The notes under the pieces were generated by a model. The model made no database searches, had not been told where the DNA came from, and worked only from the letters and a program-made list of their open reading frames with translations. Positions 34,024 to 42,715 of a stretch of 64,000 nucleotides of DNA are shown in pieces. A program made the position numbers and the translations under genes. Position 1 is the first letter of the stretch. Each line of letters begins with the position of its first letter. This DNA is from Synergistota bacterium (lineage in GTDB: Bacteria > Synergistota > Synergistia > Synergistales > Synergistaceae), in contig JAEXGR010000070.1 of the NCBI GenBank assembly GCA_023450745.1, positions 29,631 through 93,630 of the forward strand. The letters run 5' to 3'.

Positions 34024-34386
34024 TTACATCTCCTGAATCTGTATGCTCGGTTTCATACCCTTTGCGAAAAGAATACCACAGGCTTCAAACATACTGTATT
34101 TTGTGAGAAGGATAGGGATCCCGTTGTCTTTCGCCAGCTGAACGGTTTCTTCGAGCGGGACCTTGCCGCGGACAAATACGATGGCGGGGATATCGAGCAT
34201 CTGCGCGGTGCGGACTATCTGCACATTCGTCAGTCCCGTCAGAAGAAGCGAGCCCGGCGTGCAGAAGGCAAGCACGTCGCTCATAAGATCACAGGCGTAG
34301 GCGTTATTCACCACAATACTGTTGAGATCGTCCGATGTTGAGATATTGTTAGCATCAAGAAATGATGCCAGCTCTTGCAAAGTCAT
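34024..34386 (-). CDS. DRTGG domain protein (upstream copy)
   Basis: 120 residues, related to the protein at 31921-32256 in its fold pattern (SIVVNNAYACDLMSDVLAFC, LLLTGLTNVQIVRTAQMLDIPAIVFVRGKVP). First gene of the leftward six-gene operon ending in radA. Function is unknown; a ligand-sensing role is the family expectation. The promoter must lie in 34387-34549, which is AT-rich and shared with the divergent symporter gene. Confidence 0.85.
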   Translation of the reverse strand: MTLQELASFLDANNISTSDDLNSIVVNNAYACDLMSDVLAFCTPGSLLLTGLTNVQIVRTAQMLDIPAIVFVRGKVPLEETVQLAKDNGIPILLTKYSMFEACGILFAKGMKPSIQIQEM

Positions 34387-34549
34387 TTTCTCTGCCCCCT
34401 GAAAACTTTATTTGTATGCTATTGAGGTACGACAAACTCATTGTGTAAAGAATAACAAAGAGAGGGGAGAAAAACAAGTGCGCAGAGCCGTCACTATTTA
34501 CAATAAATGTTGTAATATATGGGCGAAACCTAACGGGAAGTGATTTTTT

Positions 34550-35926
34550 ATGTTCTTGTTCTATCTTGCGGCCTTCGTACTGTTAGCGGCCTTCGTCGGG
34601 ACCGGCATCGCCGTCGGTAGCGGCGGCAAAAAAGATTACAGTCTGGGAGGGCGGCGGGCCAAAGCGGCGGGCGTGACGGGCATCCTGCTCGGAGCGCTGG
34701 TCGGCGGGGCCTCCACGGTGGGGACCGTCCAGATGGCCTACAGCTACGGCTTGACGGCCTGGTGGTTCACCCTCGGCGGCGGCATCGGCTGCCTGCTCCT
34801 CGGGCTGCGCTTCGCGGCGCCGCTGCGCCGCTCGGAAGTCACGACGATCGCCGATTATCTGGAAAAAAGCTACGGCGGCCGCGGCGCGGCGATCGCCTAC
34901 ACCGCCACCGTCTCTTCCTCAATCGGCACCTTCATATCCATCTGCGCCCAGTTCCTCTCCTGCATCGCGCTGATACGCGGCGTGCTTCCCCTTCCCGCGT
35001 GGGCGGCCGCCCTCATCGCCGCGCTCTCGATCTGGGGATTTATCGCCGCGGGCGGAATGAAGAGCTTCTCCACGCTCGGCACGGCCAAAATATTCATCCT
35101 CTATATCGTGCTCGTGCTCTGCGTGGGGGCCGCTTACTATCACAGCGACGGCTTCGCCGCCACGGCAAAGGCCCTCGGCTTTCGCCCGTGGTTCAATATC
35201 TTCGGCCGCGGCTTCGTCCCCGAACTCGGATACCTCGCCTCCATGATCGTCGGCGTCTTTACGACGCAAATCTACATACAATCGCTCGCGGCGGCCAAAG
35301 ACGCGGCGGCGGCCCGCGCCGGCGCCTTCGCCTCCGCGGCGCTGATGCCGCCGATGGGCCTTTTGGGAACCTGGATCGGGCTCTCCGTGCGCGCGCGGGG
35401 CGTGGAGATCGCTCCCGACAAAGCGCTCTCGTGGTTCATCATGGACTCCTTCCCGCCGCTCTTCGGCGGCCTGATCTGGGGCGGCGTCCTCATCACCGTC
35501 GTCGGCTGCGCGGCGGGGCTCATTCTCGGCATCGCCACGAACATTACGAAAAATTTTATTCCGAAAAAAATCGCCGCGCGGTATGCCTCCCGCGACGGCG
35601 CGATCCAGCAGGCGCTCGTGGCCGTGATGATTCTGGTCGCCGCGCTCTCCGGCATCGGCGGCTCCGGCTCGATGATCCTTGAATGGAGCTTCATGAGCAT
35701 GGGGCTGCGCGGCGCGGGCACCTTCTTCCCCTTCGTGCTCGCGGTGCTCGGGCCCGGGCGGCTCTCGCCGTCGTGGGCGCTCGCCTCCAGCGTGGGCGGC
35801 CTCGCGGGAATGCTCTTGTGGGCGATGTCGGGGATGCCGCAGGACCCCCTGTTTGCGGGGCTCGCCGTCTCGGCCCTCTGCGTGGCGGCGGGCACGCTTA
35901 GCGGCAGGGGCAAAACTCGCCTTTAG
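34550..35926 (+). CDS. sodium:solute symporter (SSS) family protein
   Basis: 458 residues with about 13 membrane segments. The SSS family pattern is seen: KKDYSLGGRRAKAAGVTGILLGALVGGASTVGTVQMAYSYGLTAWWFTLGGGIG, followed by EVTTIADYLEKSYG. It would import a solute with Na+. The substrate cannot be told; family members carry amino acids, organic acids or sugars. Na+ dependence fits the sodium-translocating decarboxylase encoded downstream. Monocistronic and convergent with the HxlR gene. Confidence 0.92.
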   Translation: MFLFYLAAFVLLAAFVGTGIAVGSGGKKDYSLGGRRAKAAGVTGILLGALVGGASTVGTVQMAYSYGLTAWWFTLGGGIGCLLLGLRFAAPLRRSEVTTIADYLEKSYGGRGAAIAYTATVSSSIGTFISICAQFLSCIALIRGVLPLPAWAAALIAALSIWGFIAAGGMKSFSTLGTAKIFILYIVLVLCVGAAYYHSDGFAATAKALGFRPWFNIFGRGFVPELGYLASMIVGVFTTQIYIQSLAAAKDAAAARAGAFASAALMPPMGLLGTWIGLSVRARGVEIAPDKALSWFIMDSFPPLFGGLIWGGVLITVVGCAAGLILGIATNITKNFIPKKIAARYASRDGAIQQALVAVMILVAALSGIGGSGSMILEWSFMSMGLRGAGTFFPFVLAVLGPGRLSPSWALASSVGGLAGMLLWAMSGMPQDPLFAGLAVSALCVAAGTLSGRGKTRL

Positions 35927-35931
35927 AAAAT

Positions 35932-36276
35932 TTACTCGCCGTGGTCTCTGCCCCAGCGGCAGAGGGCGTCCATGATCGGAAGCAGCGAAAGCCCCTTCTC
36001 GGTGAGCGAATACTCCACCTTGGGCGGCACCTGCGGATACTCGCGCCGCGCGACGATGCCGGAGGCGGAGAGCTCTTTCAGCGCCAGACTCAGCGCCCGG
36101 TAAGAGACGCCGCCCATCTGCCGGTGCAGCTCGTTGAAACGGATGTTGTTATCGTTCTGCGCGATCAGGTAAATGATTATCATCTTATGCTTTCCGCCGA
36201 TAAGAGAGAGGGTATAGCCGAAATGCGTGTCCTTGAGAGCCTCCCCCGGTTCGATACAATTCCTGCTTACATCCAT
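35932..36276 (-). CDS. HxlR family transcriptional regulator
   Basis: About 114 residues from the ATG at 36276 (AAGGTGAG upstream; a GTG at 36282 is an alternative). The HxlR winged helix is evident: a Cys near residue 7, TLSLIGGKHKMIIIYLI, FNELHRQMGGVSYRALSLALKEL, and REYPQVPPKVEYSLTEKG. These proteins respond to reactive electrophiles or redox. It is divergent from a flavodoxin-like reductase gene, its likely target. Confidence 0.93.
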   Translation of the reverse strand: MDVSRNCIEPGEALKDTHFGYTLSLIGGKHKMIIIYLIAQNDNNIRFNELHRQMGGVSYRALSLALKELSASGIVARREYPQVPPKVEYSLTEKGLSLLPIMDALCRWGRDHGE

Positions 36277-36395
36277 TGGCACTCACCTTTTATATAGTTA
36301 CTGAAAAAATATTGCGCTCTTGTATTTACCCCTCAAATTATATAGACTTTTAGCAAAAGAGACAAAGGATAAATAATTTTTGGGAGGAATCGACA

Positions 36396-36959
36396 ATGGG
36401 AGAGAAAAAAGTACTGACGATGCTGCTGGGGAGCCCGAGAAAAGACGGCAACTCCGAGACGCTGGCCGACGCCCTTGCCGCCGGCGCGGCGGAAAAGGGT
36501 TATGAGGTGAGGAAGGTCCGCCTGGCCGGAATGACGCTCAAAGGGTGCCTGGACTGCCGCCGCTGCTGGAGCGCGGGAAGCCCCTGCATCCAGCGCGACG
36601 AGATGGATAAAGTCTACGAAGACCTCGAGGCAGCCGACGTGATCGCCTTCGTCTCGCCGCTCTATTACTTCTCCTGGTCGGCGCAGATCAAGCCGGTCTT
36701 CGACCGGCTGCTGCCATTCGGCGCCAAAGACGCCCCGCGAACGCTGAATGACAAGAAGGCCGTGCTGATCGCGACGGCGGGAGACGACGAGGCGGAGGTA
36801 TTCGACGGCCTGAAGGCAACATACCGCCTGACGGTCGGCTACCTCGGCTGGGAAAACATCGGCGAAGTCTGCGCCCACGGGATATACACGCGCGGCGAGA
36901 TGGCGGAAAAAGGCGCTACTTGGCTGAACGCCGCGAAGGAGCTCGGCGGGAAACTGTAA
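36396..36959 (+). CDS. NADPH-dependent FMN reductase/flavodoxin-like protein
   Basis: 187 residues. The FMN phosphate loop GSPRKDGNSETLADAL lies near residues 12-27, LKGCLDCRRCW follows with three Cys typical of the iron-sulfur flavoprotein-related family, and SPLYYFSWSAQIKPVFDR is the second FMN loop. It probably reduces quinones or other electrophiles. The ATG follows GGGAGGAA. It is divergent from the HxlR gene, a common pair. Confidence 0.92.
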   Translation: MGEKKVLTMLLGSPRKDGNSETLADALAAGAAEKGYEVRKVRLAGMTLKGCLDCRRCWSAGSPCIQRDEMDKVYEDLEAADVIAFVSPLYYFSWSAQIKPVFDRLLPFGAKDAPRTLNDKKAVLIATAGDDEAEVFDGLKATYRLTVGYLGWENIGEVCAHGIYTRGEMAEKGATWLNAAKELGGKL

Positions 36960-37049
36960 ATATCCAAGAAAGACCGAGCCGGCTTGCGCTGACGACGGCG
37001 GAGCCGGCCCGACCTTTATGCGCGGCTGCCGGGCCGCGCAATCGCGCTT

Positions 37050-37547
37050 CTAGCGCTTATAGCCGATAATATCTCTGAGCAGCATTTTGCGCCAGGCCTG
37101 CCCCTCGCCGTCCTCGACGCCCTTCGTCGGAAAGCCGTCGATCACGCCCATCACGCCGCGCCCCTGATCGCTTTCGGCGACCAGCAGCTGCAGCGGGTTC
37201 GCCGTCGCGGCGAAGATACGGCAGACCTCCTGCGTATCCTTTATCCTGTTCAGCACGTTGATGGGATAACCCTTGCGCATCGTGATGACGAATACATGCC
37301 CCGCGTTTATCTTCTTCGCGTTTTCCACCGCCGCCTGCTCCATCTCGGCATTGTTGCCGTCGTGACGGATGAGACAGTCGCCGGACGCCTCGCAGAAGGC
37401 GATGCCAAACTCCAGACAGGGGGCGGCGGTAACCATCGCCTCATAAAGATCTTCCACCGTCTTTATAAAATGGCTCTGGCCGACGATGACGTTCGCGTCC
37501 TCGGGGATATCTACCTGCACGACACCTATATTTAAATTCTCCGCCAT
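37050..37547 (-). CDS. adenosine-specific kinase family protein (DUF355-like)
   Basis: 165 residues from the ATG at 37547, which has GGAGGTG 6 nt upstream. Conserved blocks VQVDIPEDANVIVGQSHFIKTVEDLYEAM, FGIAFCEASGDCLIRHDGN and GHVFVITMRKGYPINVLNRIK match the small archaeal/bacterial family annotated as adenosine-specific kinase. The biochemical assignment rests on structural work on homologues; the physiological role is not clear. Monocistronic. Confidence 0.88.
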   Translation of the reverse strand: MAENLNIGVVQVDIPEDANVIVGQSHFIKTVEDLYEAMVTAAPCLEFGIAFCEASGDCLIRHDGNNAEMEQAAVENAKKINAGHVFVITMRKGYPINVLNRIKDTQEVCRIFAATANPLQLLVAESDQGRGVMGVIDGFPTKGVEDGEGQAWRKMLLRDIIGYKR

Positions 37548-37600
37548 AAAAAACACCTCCGGAAATATTTTTGCTGCCTCTTAGTATAGCATCTCCCCAT

Positions 37601-37632
37601 AAAAAAACGGCAGCCTCATCGCTGAGACCGCC
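37601..37632 (-). terminator. OmpH/Skp gene terminator
   Basis: Minus-strand GGCGGTCTCA-GCGA-TGAGGCTGCC: all ten pairs form (two G-U), with a stable GCGA tetraloop and a seven-T tail. Confidence 0.9.
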
Positions 37633-37653
37633 GCGCAGTGACAATTTGTCCGC

Positions 37654-38082
37654 TTACTTCTTCTTGAGCTCCGCGACCACCGCGTCCGTGATATCGATGC
37701 CGCCGTAGAAGACCGCCTCTTTATCGACGACGACGGTGAGCTTCTTCTGGTTCGCCACGGTCCTGATAGCGAGGTTGATCTCCTTGAAGAGCGGCTCCAT
37801 GAGCTTCTGCTCTTCCTTGGCAAGCTCCTGGCGCTTCGACTGATAGATCTGAGCCTTCTTCTTATCGTCTGATTCCTTGTCTATCGCCGCCTGGGCTTCC
37901 TTCTGCTTGCTCTCGGTGATCCCCTTAAGCTGCTTCTGGACCTGCTCAAACTTGGGATGCTGGAACATGATCTTCTGTGTGCTTATTGTACCGATCACAT
38001 CGGCCGCAAAAGCCGTGCCCGCCATAAAGAGGGCGGCCGCCACAGCCAAAATCGATACTGAAACTGTCTTTCTTGAAACCAT
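37654..38082 (-). CDS. OmpH/Skp family periplasmic chaperone
   Basis: 142 residues from the ATG at 38082 (GAGGAGGA upstream). A Sec signal peptide ends at GTAFA-ADV (about residue 26). The mature part is a charged coiled-coil (QVQKQLKGITESKQKEAQAAIDKES, KRQELAKEEQKLMEPLFKEI) between short beta strands, as in Skp. It is expected to bind unfolded outer-membrane proteins, evidence of a diderm envelope. It is not next to bamA or lpxD here. Confidence 0.9.
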   Translation of the reverse strand: MVSRKTVSVSILAVAAALFMAGTAFAADVIGTISTQKIMFQHPKFEQVQKQLKGITESKQKEAQAAIDKESDDKKKAQIYQSKRQELAKEEQKLMEPLFKEINLAIRTVANQKKLTVVVDKEAVFYGGIDITDAVVAELKKK

Positions 38083-38464
38083 TGAATTTCCTCCTCTTGT
38101 TCGCAGGGGTATTTTTTCATAACCTCTGACTGCCTGACCAGAGTATTTTACATTGTTTCCCCCATAAAGTCCACGCATATTCTATTAAATACCGCGCGGC
38201 GGCGTTCACTTTAAAAAACGAACAACGCATCGGGCGAGCCCCTCGCGCAAAACGTTCATGCCGATTGGCCTTCGGCAGGCTAAAGGACAAATTGGGGGTT
38301 GGCGAAGGTTTTTGGCTCCCTCGCTGAGGGAGCTGGCCCGCAGGGCCTGAGGGAGTCGTGACCTTGGTTTGATGTTTTTATCTTCTCGTAATAAGATCAA
38401 AGCCTACACTCCCTCCGACCCGGCGAAAACCCGTCGCCGGCCCACCACTGATGTAACTACCAGC
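38083..38464. other. gene-poor stretch with short palindromic repeats
   Basis: No coding region is convincing. It contains the hairpin GCTCCCTC-GCT-GAGGGAGC (38315-38333) immediately followed by GGCCCGCAGGGCC and GAGGGAG, a palindrome family typical of dispersed intergenic repeats. It borders the inverted-repeat element at 38465-38777. Confidence 0.55.
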
Positions 38465-38777
38465 CGATTGATGAAAAAACTAAGTTCGGCGACGAAAATC
38501 AAAGATTTTCTGCCTCACTTATCGCACAAATCAGAAAAACGCTGATTTGGCTCCCTGGCAGCCTCGCGAGAGAGGTTATAAAGGCGCAAACCAAAATCGT
38601 TGAATAGCGGCAGGTTATTTTTTGCGATTGAACGCCAAACCCCAATTTACCTTTTCCCCACCCGGAGGAAATCGGCGTTTAGAAGCGGAGAACCAAAGCG
38701 CGGTTTTGCGTTTTGTGTGATAAGTGAGATAGAAAATCTTTGATTTTCGTAATCGAACTTAATTTGTTCATCAATCG
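38465..38777. repeat. MITE-like non-coding element with long terminal inverted repeats
   Basis: A left arm from 38465 (CGATTGATGAAAAAACTAAG..., then AAAATCAAAGATTTTCT, CTCACTTATC) matches the reverse complement of a right arm ending at 38777 (...TTCATCAATCG) over at least 60 bp with few mismatches, and weakly for about 30 bp more. The arms enclose roughly 130-190 bp without a credible gene. Size and form suggest a miniature inverted-repeat transposable element or a structured RNA. Confidence 0.65.
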
Positions 38778-38978
38778 CTTAGGGGCATCAGACGTACCGG
38801 GCGCTCAATAACTATCGGGCCCGCGCCGCGCGCGTAAATCTGCACATTTTCCGGAAAAAATAATCCGTTTTGTGAGGTTGCACAAGAGAGACGGTTATGT
38901 TATTTATCTATATAATGAAATATGGTAGAAATATAGAGGAATATCAGCCGGATAAAATCTGGGGAGGAAATAAATATT

Positions 38979-39200
38979 ATGGAATGCCTGGCAACATTTG
39001 ATACGACCCACATGGCCCTTTTCTTTGAAAAGGCCTGCCGCGCGGAGGGGCTCAGCGTAAAGATCGTCCCCGTGCCGCGCCAGCTCTCGGCAAGCTGCGG
39101 ACTTGCCTGCAGCTATCCCTGCGGCGAGCTCGACCATATTAAGATAATCGCGGAGGAAAAGGCGATCGACGTCGCCGAATATCACGAACTGGCCTCGTGA
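38979..39200 (+). CDS. DUF3343 small protein (putative Se/S carrier-like)
   Basis: 73 residues, starting after GGGGAGG. The pattern CLATFDTTHMALFFEKACRAEGLSVKIVPVPRQLSASCGLACSYP matches DUF3343 proteins, which carry a conserved Ser/Cys-Gly-x-x-Cys segment and often lie beside selenium or sulfur transfer genes. None of those is adjacent here. The Cys residues at CGLAC could bind sulfur or selenium; this is inference. Confidence 0.85.
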   Translation: MECLATFDTTHMALFFEKACRAEGLSVKIVPVPRQLSASCGLACSYPCGELDHIKIIAEEKAIDVAEYHELAS

Positions 39201-39270
39201 GGCGACCCGCGGCTTTCGCCGGAAGCGTCCGTCTGCGGCGCGTATGACCGGGGCTGCGGCCTCCGCGCCT

Positions 39271-39552
39271 TTACTCGTCGTCCTCCGGCGGCTCTTCTCC
39301 TTTGAAATATTTATGCCAGAAGAGCCAGCCCAGAAAACGCCAGAGGAGATAGCCGCCGCAGACCACGGCGATCGATATCCAGAAGAGGGTGCCGAAGTCC
39401 ATTCCCGCTCCGCGAAGCGCCGCCATGCCGCTTTGGCGGGTATGCGCGCTGCCGGGGCCGAAAAATTTCCAGGCCCAGACCATCATCATCACGACGGCAA
39501 CCGCCGTCAGTATCCTGTTTATCATTTTGCGCGTTGAATCGCCGTTCATCAT
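39271..39552 (-). CDS. small inner-membrane protein, unknown function
   Basis: 93 residues with two predicted membrane helices (ILTAVAVVMMMVWAWKFFG; LFWISIAVVCGGYLLWRFLGWLF) and an acidic C-terminus EEPPEDDE. No family is recognised. It starts at the base after the ClC stop, with AGAGGAGA within the ClC end, so it is translationally coupled to the channel gene and could be an accessory subunit. Confidence 0.7.
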   Translation of the reverse strand: MMNGDSTRKMINRILTAVAVVMMMVWAWKFFGPGSAHTRQSGMAALRGAGMDFGTLFWISIAVVCGGYLLWRFLGWLFWHKYFKGEEPPEDDE

Positions 39553-41091
39553 CTATCTCCTCTCTATAAGCTTCGCTTTGATCCGCTCCAGATAGAAACG
39601 CACGATGCGGTGCAGCGAAATGCTGTCGAAGCGGCGCACCAGCTGCTCGCCGCCCTCCGTTTTTTTGATGACGAAGGTGCGCGACTTCGGAGAAAGCAGC
39701 ACCTGTGTAGGATAGAGGCTCCGGTGGCCGACGACAAGGTATGACGCCGCACAGGCGGCGCCGGCAAAGGCCGCAATATGCGCGCCGAAGAGTTCCATCG
39801 CGAGGATCGTGCCGGATATCGGCGTGTTCGTCGAGGCGGCGAGCACGGCGCTGACGCCGAGCGCGGCGCAGAAGGAGGGATCGAGGCCGAATATTGCCGC
39901 AAAAAGCAAGCCGGAGGAGGCTCCCACGAAAAGCGTCGGCGTTATCTCGCCGCCGCAGCCGCCCGCCGAAAGAGTGATGCCCATCGCGGCGATTTTTATG
40001 ATGAATCCCAGCGGAAGGTTCCGCTCCCCCATGACCATCGACTGTATCACATCGCTTCCCAGACCGAGAAAGTCGCCGCCGAAGAGAACGCCCGTGGCAA
40101 GGAGCAGCACGGCGCCGCCGACGGGACGCTTCCAACCCGTTATCCGGTAGTAGACGAATAATTTATTGACAAAATGGATGCCTTCGATATTTATGATCGC
40201 GACCAGGCCGAAAAATACTCCCGCGATGAGGACCATGGCGAGCGCCCCCGGGCCGACCGGCGGAATCTCCACCAGGTAGGAGGGCAGATGTCCCGCGCCG
40301 ATGGCCGCGGCGGTAAAATAGCCGACGATGCCGCTGATGAGCGCCGGAAGAAGCACGTCATAGAATATTTGCCCCACAAAGAGCACCTCGACGGCAAATA
40401 TCGCGCCCGCCACCGGCGTGCCGAAGACGGCGCAGAAACCCGCCGCGATGCCGCAGATTATTATCTTCTTCATGTCGGATTCGTCAAGGTTGAATAACCG
40501 CCCCAGGAGGTAGGAGACGCCGGAGCCGATCTGCGCGCAGGGCCCCTCGATGCCGACGGAGCCGCCGGAGGAGATCGTCGCGATGGTGGCTACGATCTTC
40601 ACCGGGACGGCCTTGACGTCGATGAGCGTGCGGCGGCGGTTGTGTATCGCGTCGATCACCGCCTCCGTGCCGTGCCCCGCGGACTGCGGCGCGAGCATCC
40701 GCACCAGGTAATAACTGAGCAGGAGGCCGGGAAACAGCAGCAGGTAATGCAGCGCGCCAAGAGAGGCGGAGAATCCCATCGCGCAGCGCAGCGCCAGCAG
40801 GAAGCCGCCCGCGACAAGGCCGACGGCAATCCCCGTCACGATCGCGATGAAACACCATTTGACGACCGTACACATGAGCCAGACTTCGTCGCGCACGATG
40901 TTGCCGCTGTCGGGCTTTTCGATGTCGATTCTGATGGAACCGCCGTCGTGGGCGGCCTTCTGTTCGCTCTGGCCGGCTTTTGCATTTTCTATGTCGGGCG
41001 AGCCCGGCGCGCAATTCGCAGAACCGCCCTCTGAGCTCTCCGGCCGCGCGGATACGTTTGCCGCCGCCGATTTATTATTTAAATTTTCCAT
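39553..41091 (-). CDS. ClC-family chloride channel/transporter
   Basis: About 512 residues from the ATG at 41091 with a weak GGTG upstream; a GTG nine bases earlier is possible. A hydrophilic N-terminus of about 65 residues precedes some 12 membrane helices. The GSxxP-like loop and the GxEGP gating motif appear as GGSVGIEGPCAQIGSG, so the gating Glu is retained. The region GVSAVLAASTNTPISGTILAMELFG matches the family. There is no CBS pair. It exchanges Cl- and H+ or conducts Cl-. Confidence 0.93.
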   Translation of the reverse strand: MENLNNKSAAANVSARPESSEGGSANCAPGSPDIENAKAGQSEQKAAHDGGSIRIDIEKPDSGNIVRDEVWLMCTVVKWCFIAIVTGIAVGLVAGGFLLALRCAMGFSASLGALHYLLLFPGLLLSYYLVRMLAPQSAGHGTEAVIDAIHNRRRTLIDVKAVPVKIVATIATISSGGSVGIEGPCAQIGSGVSYLLGRLFNLDESDMKKIIICGIAAGFCAVFGTPVAGAIFAVEVLFVGQIFYDVLLPALISGIVGYFTAAAIGAGHLPSYLVEIPPVGPGALAMVLIAGVFFGLVAIINIEGIHFVNKLFVYYRITGWKRPVGGAVLLLATGVLFGGDFLGLGSDVIQSMVMGERNLPLGFIIKIAAMGITLSAGGCGGEITPTLFVGASSGLLFAAIFGLDPSFCAALGVSAVLAASTNTPISGTILAMELFGAHIAAFAGAACAASYLVVGHRSLYPTQVLLSPKSRTFVIKKTEGGEQLVRRFDSISLHRIVRFYLERIKAKLIERR

Positions 41092-41129
41092 AATGATCAC
41101 CGCCCGTATTCTAGCATAAAGTTTCGGTC

Positions 41130-41150
41130 AATGCTGATATAATAGACTCC
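41130..41150 (+). promoter_or_regulatory. putative promoter with very short leader
   Basis: TATAAT at about 41137-41142 lies only about 9 nt before the ATG at 41151, and no ribosome site is visible between. This suggests a leaderless or nearly leaderless transcript. The -35 is not clear. Confidence 0.35.
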
Positions 41151-41747
41151 ATGAGCGTGAAAATTTCGAGTATCCTGGAACAGACTGCCAAATACCTCTT
41201 CTTCGCCGCGGTGCTCGCCTCCTTTTTCTTCTTCGGGTGGCGCGTGGCGACGAAGCGCGCCTACGTGGAGCATGAAAAGGCCCAGTGCGAGGCGCTCGCG
41301 GTGAGCGCTTCCCTCACCGCGGCCGAGGCCCTCGCGGAAAACGCGGCGCTTGCGCGGCTCGTGAAAGAGCTGGGCCGCGCGGAGTTCGTCACGGACCACA
41401 TGAAGATGCCCGGCAACAATACCGTCTCGGTGACGATCGCGGCAGCGGGCGGCGGCTTCGCCGTCAGCTCGCGAGCCGCCTCCGGCTGGAACTCGCGCAG
41501 CCCGCAGAGCGCGGAGTTTGGCTTGACCTTGGCCCCGGGCCGCGGTATCTCTTACGCAAATGAAGCGGACGAAAAAAGAGCGGCGCGACTCCTCGCCGCC
41601 CGCGAGACCGCCGTCAGGAATGACGGGGCAAAAGAGCATCTCTTCACCTTTCCCCACGAAAGGCCATGCCCCACCCCCTTCACCGCCGCCGCGGCAAAGG
41701 CCGCGGGGCTTTCAGGCGAGCCAGTCTATATTTTAGTTTCAGAGTAG
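41151..41747 (+). CDS. membrane-anchored protein of unknown function
   Basis: 198 residues. One N-terminal membrane helix (YLFFAAVLASFFFFGW, residues about 15-30), then an Ala-rich helical region (residues 40-80) and a soluble domain, probably periplasmic. No family recognised. Base composition is like its neighbours. Divergent from the ClC gene. Confidence 0.7.
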   Translation: MSVKISSILEQTAKYLFFAAVLASFFFFGWRVATKRAYVEHEKAQCEALAVSASLTAAEALAENAALARLVKELGRAEFVTDHMKMPGNNTVSVTIAAAGGGFAVSSRAASGWNSRSPQSAEFGLTLAPGRGISYANEADEKRAARLLAARETAVRNDGAKEHLFTFPHERPCPTPFTAAAAKAAGLSGEPVYILVSE

Positions 41748-41802
41748 CAAATCAACCGTGAGGCAGGACTTGCACAATCCACCCGAATAACGAGAAAATT
41801 TC

Positions 41803-41824
41803 TATATATAGATAAAACTTATAT
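41803..41824. repeat. AT-rich element resembling the LysR promoter element
   Basis: Contains TATATAGATA followed by AAACTTATAT just downstream of the lysR stop. The same TATATAGATA core with TAAGTTAT occurs at about 42716-42736 in the lysR-amidohydrolase interval, so the lysR gene is flanked by related sites. Confidence 0.4.
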
Positions 41825-41835
41825 TAGCATATAGC

Positions 41836-42702
41836 TCAATGTTGGATTAATCGTTTAAAATAAGTTTTGATAAATTCGAGAAATATCTGCGCTTCCTGAT
41901 TTATAATGCCGCCCTCGGGCCAGGTGATAAATATGTTGCGTCTGCAAATCGGATTTTTTATGCTCAGGAGCTTTGCCCGGTCCGAGTTGATCTTCCCCCA
42001 GGAGACCTCCGGCCACATCGATATCCCCAATCCGGCGCCAACCAGCTCCCTGATCGTATAGGGGCTGTCGCTTTCAAAGGCGACATTCGGCGAGTAACCG
42101 CAAAGTTTGAAAAAATGTAAGGTAATATCCCGAAGTATATGATTTTTGTTAAGCATGACAAAGCTTTCGTTTTTTAAATCGGCCAGATCGATCGCGTCAG
42201 CAAGCGCGAATTGAGAGGTCATCGGTACCGCCAGCTTCAATTCTTCGCTCAGGACAAGCGTGCCGTTATTCAGCAAAACATTCGGCAGTGTGGAGGAGAT
42301 GCAGAGGTCGCATTTTGCCATCCTGTCTTTTTGGATCAATTGGAAATTTATCAAAGGGTATTCCCTCTTGAATTTAGAGAGCATATCGGGAAGGAGCGAG
42401 GTGGCGGCGAGAACGTTGAAAACTATCGTCGACTGGCTCGCCCCGGCGGCGATACGCAGTTCGTTCGGCAGATTGTCGAGCGTGGCCATAACGCTCTTCA
42501 GCCGCTCCTGCAAGGCTTTTCCCGCGTTGCTCAGCTTGATGCGCTTGCCGTTTCTCTCAAAAAGATTTACCCTTAATTCGGCTTCCAGCAGGTTGATGGC
42601 TTTGCTCACCGAAGGCTGGGAAATAAAAAGTTCTTCCGCCGCTTTTGAGAAATTTTCATATTTTGACACGACTAGAAAGTAGCGTAATTGAAATAGCTCC
42701 AT
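41836..42702 (-). CDS. LysR family transcriptional regulator of the malonate locus
   Basis: About 288 residues from the ATG at 42702 (GGGGAGG 8 nt upstream). The N-terminal winged helix ELFQLRYFLVVSKYENFSKAAEELFISQPSVSKAINLLEAELRVNLFERNG is textbook; the C-terminal periplasmic-binding-like domain should sense the inducer. It is divergent from the amidohydrolase-permease-mad gene run and is its probable activator, as in other mdc/mad loci that carry a LysR regulator. The inducer could be malonate or its precursor. Confidence 0.93.
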   Translation of the reverse strand: MELFQLRYFLVVSKYENFSKAAEELFISQPSVSKAINLLEAELRVNLFERNGKRIKLSNAGKALQERLKSVMATLDNLPNELRIAAGASQSTIVFNVLAATSLLPDMLSKFKREYPLINFQLIQKDRMAKCDLCISSTLPNVLLNNGTLVLSEELKLAVPMTSQFALADAIDLADLKNESFVMLNKNHILRDITLHFFKLCGYSPNVAFESDSPYTIRELVGAGLGISMWPEVSWGKINSDRAKLLSIKNPICRRNIFITWPEGGIINQEAQIFLEFIKTYFKRLIQH

Positions 42703-42715
42703 CTGCAATGCCTCC

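Noticed and set aside
38200..38400. Short open frame of 64 codons on the minus strand in the repeat region
   Set aside because: It overlaps palindromic repeat sequence, has no ribosome site and no recognisable protein pattern.
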